Below are positions 49,396-49,488 of a stretch of 49,488 bases of DNA, in pieces (position 1 is the stretch's first letter; the number at the start of each line of letters is the position of its first letter). The translations under genes were made by a program, and so were the position numbers. The notes below the pieces were generated by a model that worked only from the letters and a program-made list of their open reading frames with translations, did not search any database and had not been told where the DNA came from. This DNA is from DASZHC01 sp035938215 (GTDB lineage Bacteria > Verrucomicrobiota > Verrucomicrobiia > Chthoniobacterales > JAFAMB01). The stretch lies in assembly GCA_035938215.1 (NCBI GenBank), contig DASZHC010000089.1:1-49488 (forward strand), written 5' to 3'.

Positions 49396-49422
49396 GTGTA
49401 GCCCGAGATTTTCGGGCTACAC
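49396..49422. repeat. Perfect 11-bp-stem hairpin
   Basis: GTGTAGCCCGA, a five-base loop GATTT and the exact complement. No T run follows. It sits in the gene-free 49150-49488 end of the window and may be a REP-type repeat or mRNA 3' end. Confidence 0.6.
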
Positions 49423-49488
49423 CTCAGCCCAGGCAGGCGGTTGGGTGAATAAAGGAAGCAGACCGAGCCGGGCGAGCAGAACGTTGAG

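Overview
The window is bacterial chromosome and most resembles a Verrucomicrobiota genome, perhaps a soil Chthoniobacterales/Spartobacteria-type lineage. This placement is an inference from gene content: a long Gram-negative-type dcw cluster with a meso-DAP-type MurE, a membrane kinase ending in a formylglycine-enzyme-like domain, a DUF3365 haem protein, GYF_2-DUF4328 and S10 peptidase genes, and abundant short palindromic repeats. Coding density is high and many neighbouring genes overlap by 4 bp. I found no rRNA, tRNA, CRISPR array, phage or complete transposase gene.

Region by region. 1-11.7 kb (minus strand): the division and cell wall cluster mraZ-rsmH-ftsL-ftsI-murE-murF-mraY-murD-(LysM protein)-ftsW-murG. 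It is driven from a promoter that overlaps four GTGG boxes with an exact 10-bp period, the MraZ operator; murG runs off the left edge. 11.8-13.8 kb: proBA, divergent from an acyl-AMP/CoA ligase and an HD-domain protein. 16.7-21.1 kb: two tandem OmpA-C-like membrane proteins, glycyl-tRNA synthetase and another OmpA-family protein. 21.1-23.7 kb: a citrate synthase fused to an N-terminal MerR-like DNA-binding domain, divergent from a DRE-TIM (isopropylmalate/homocitrate synthase-like) enzyme, with a perfect 9+4+9 palindrome between them. 23.7-30.8 kb: a PEBP-family secreted protein, an AI-2E family transporter, a GYF-DUF4328 membrane protein, then a kinase-pseudokinase-TM-FGE protein overlapping a c-type-haem DUF3365 protein.

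31-37 kb: a GNAT-purU pair; a self-contained minus-strand unit with a strong promoter, a ~150-nt folded leader, two small ORFs and an intrinsic terminator; a small secreted protein, an SDR, a TPM-domain protein and a secreted S10 peptidase. 37.3-43.6 kb: a loose signalling region with two PAS-plus-histidine-phosphotransfer-like proteins that lack any ATPase domain, two lone receiver proteins, a NarL-type regulator, and broken pieces of a receiver and of a sigma factor. 44-49 kb: an LptF/G permease with small neighbours, a DinG/XPD-type iron-sulphur helicase, and a berberine-bridge-type FAD oxidoreductase whose N-terminus is in a different frame.

The right two thirds are seeded with several families of short palindromic elements. 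The main one starts with CTAG followed by TGYRCCG; in four cases the TAG in that end is exactly the stop codon of the flanking gene. A second family (94-95 bp, 18-22-bp terminal inverted repeats) occurs twice, with a compensating base change in its stem. The least explained locus is the two-peptide unit at about 32.4-33.1 kb; the HTH-citrate synthase pair is the most testable regulatory hypothesis.
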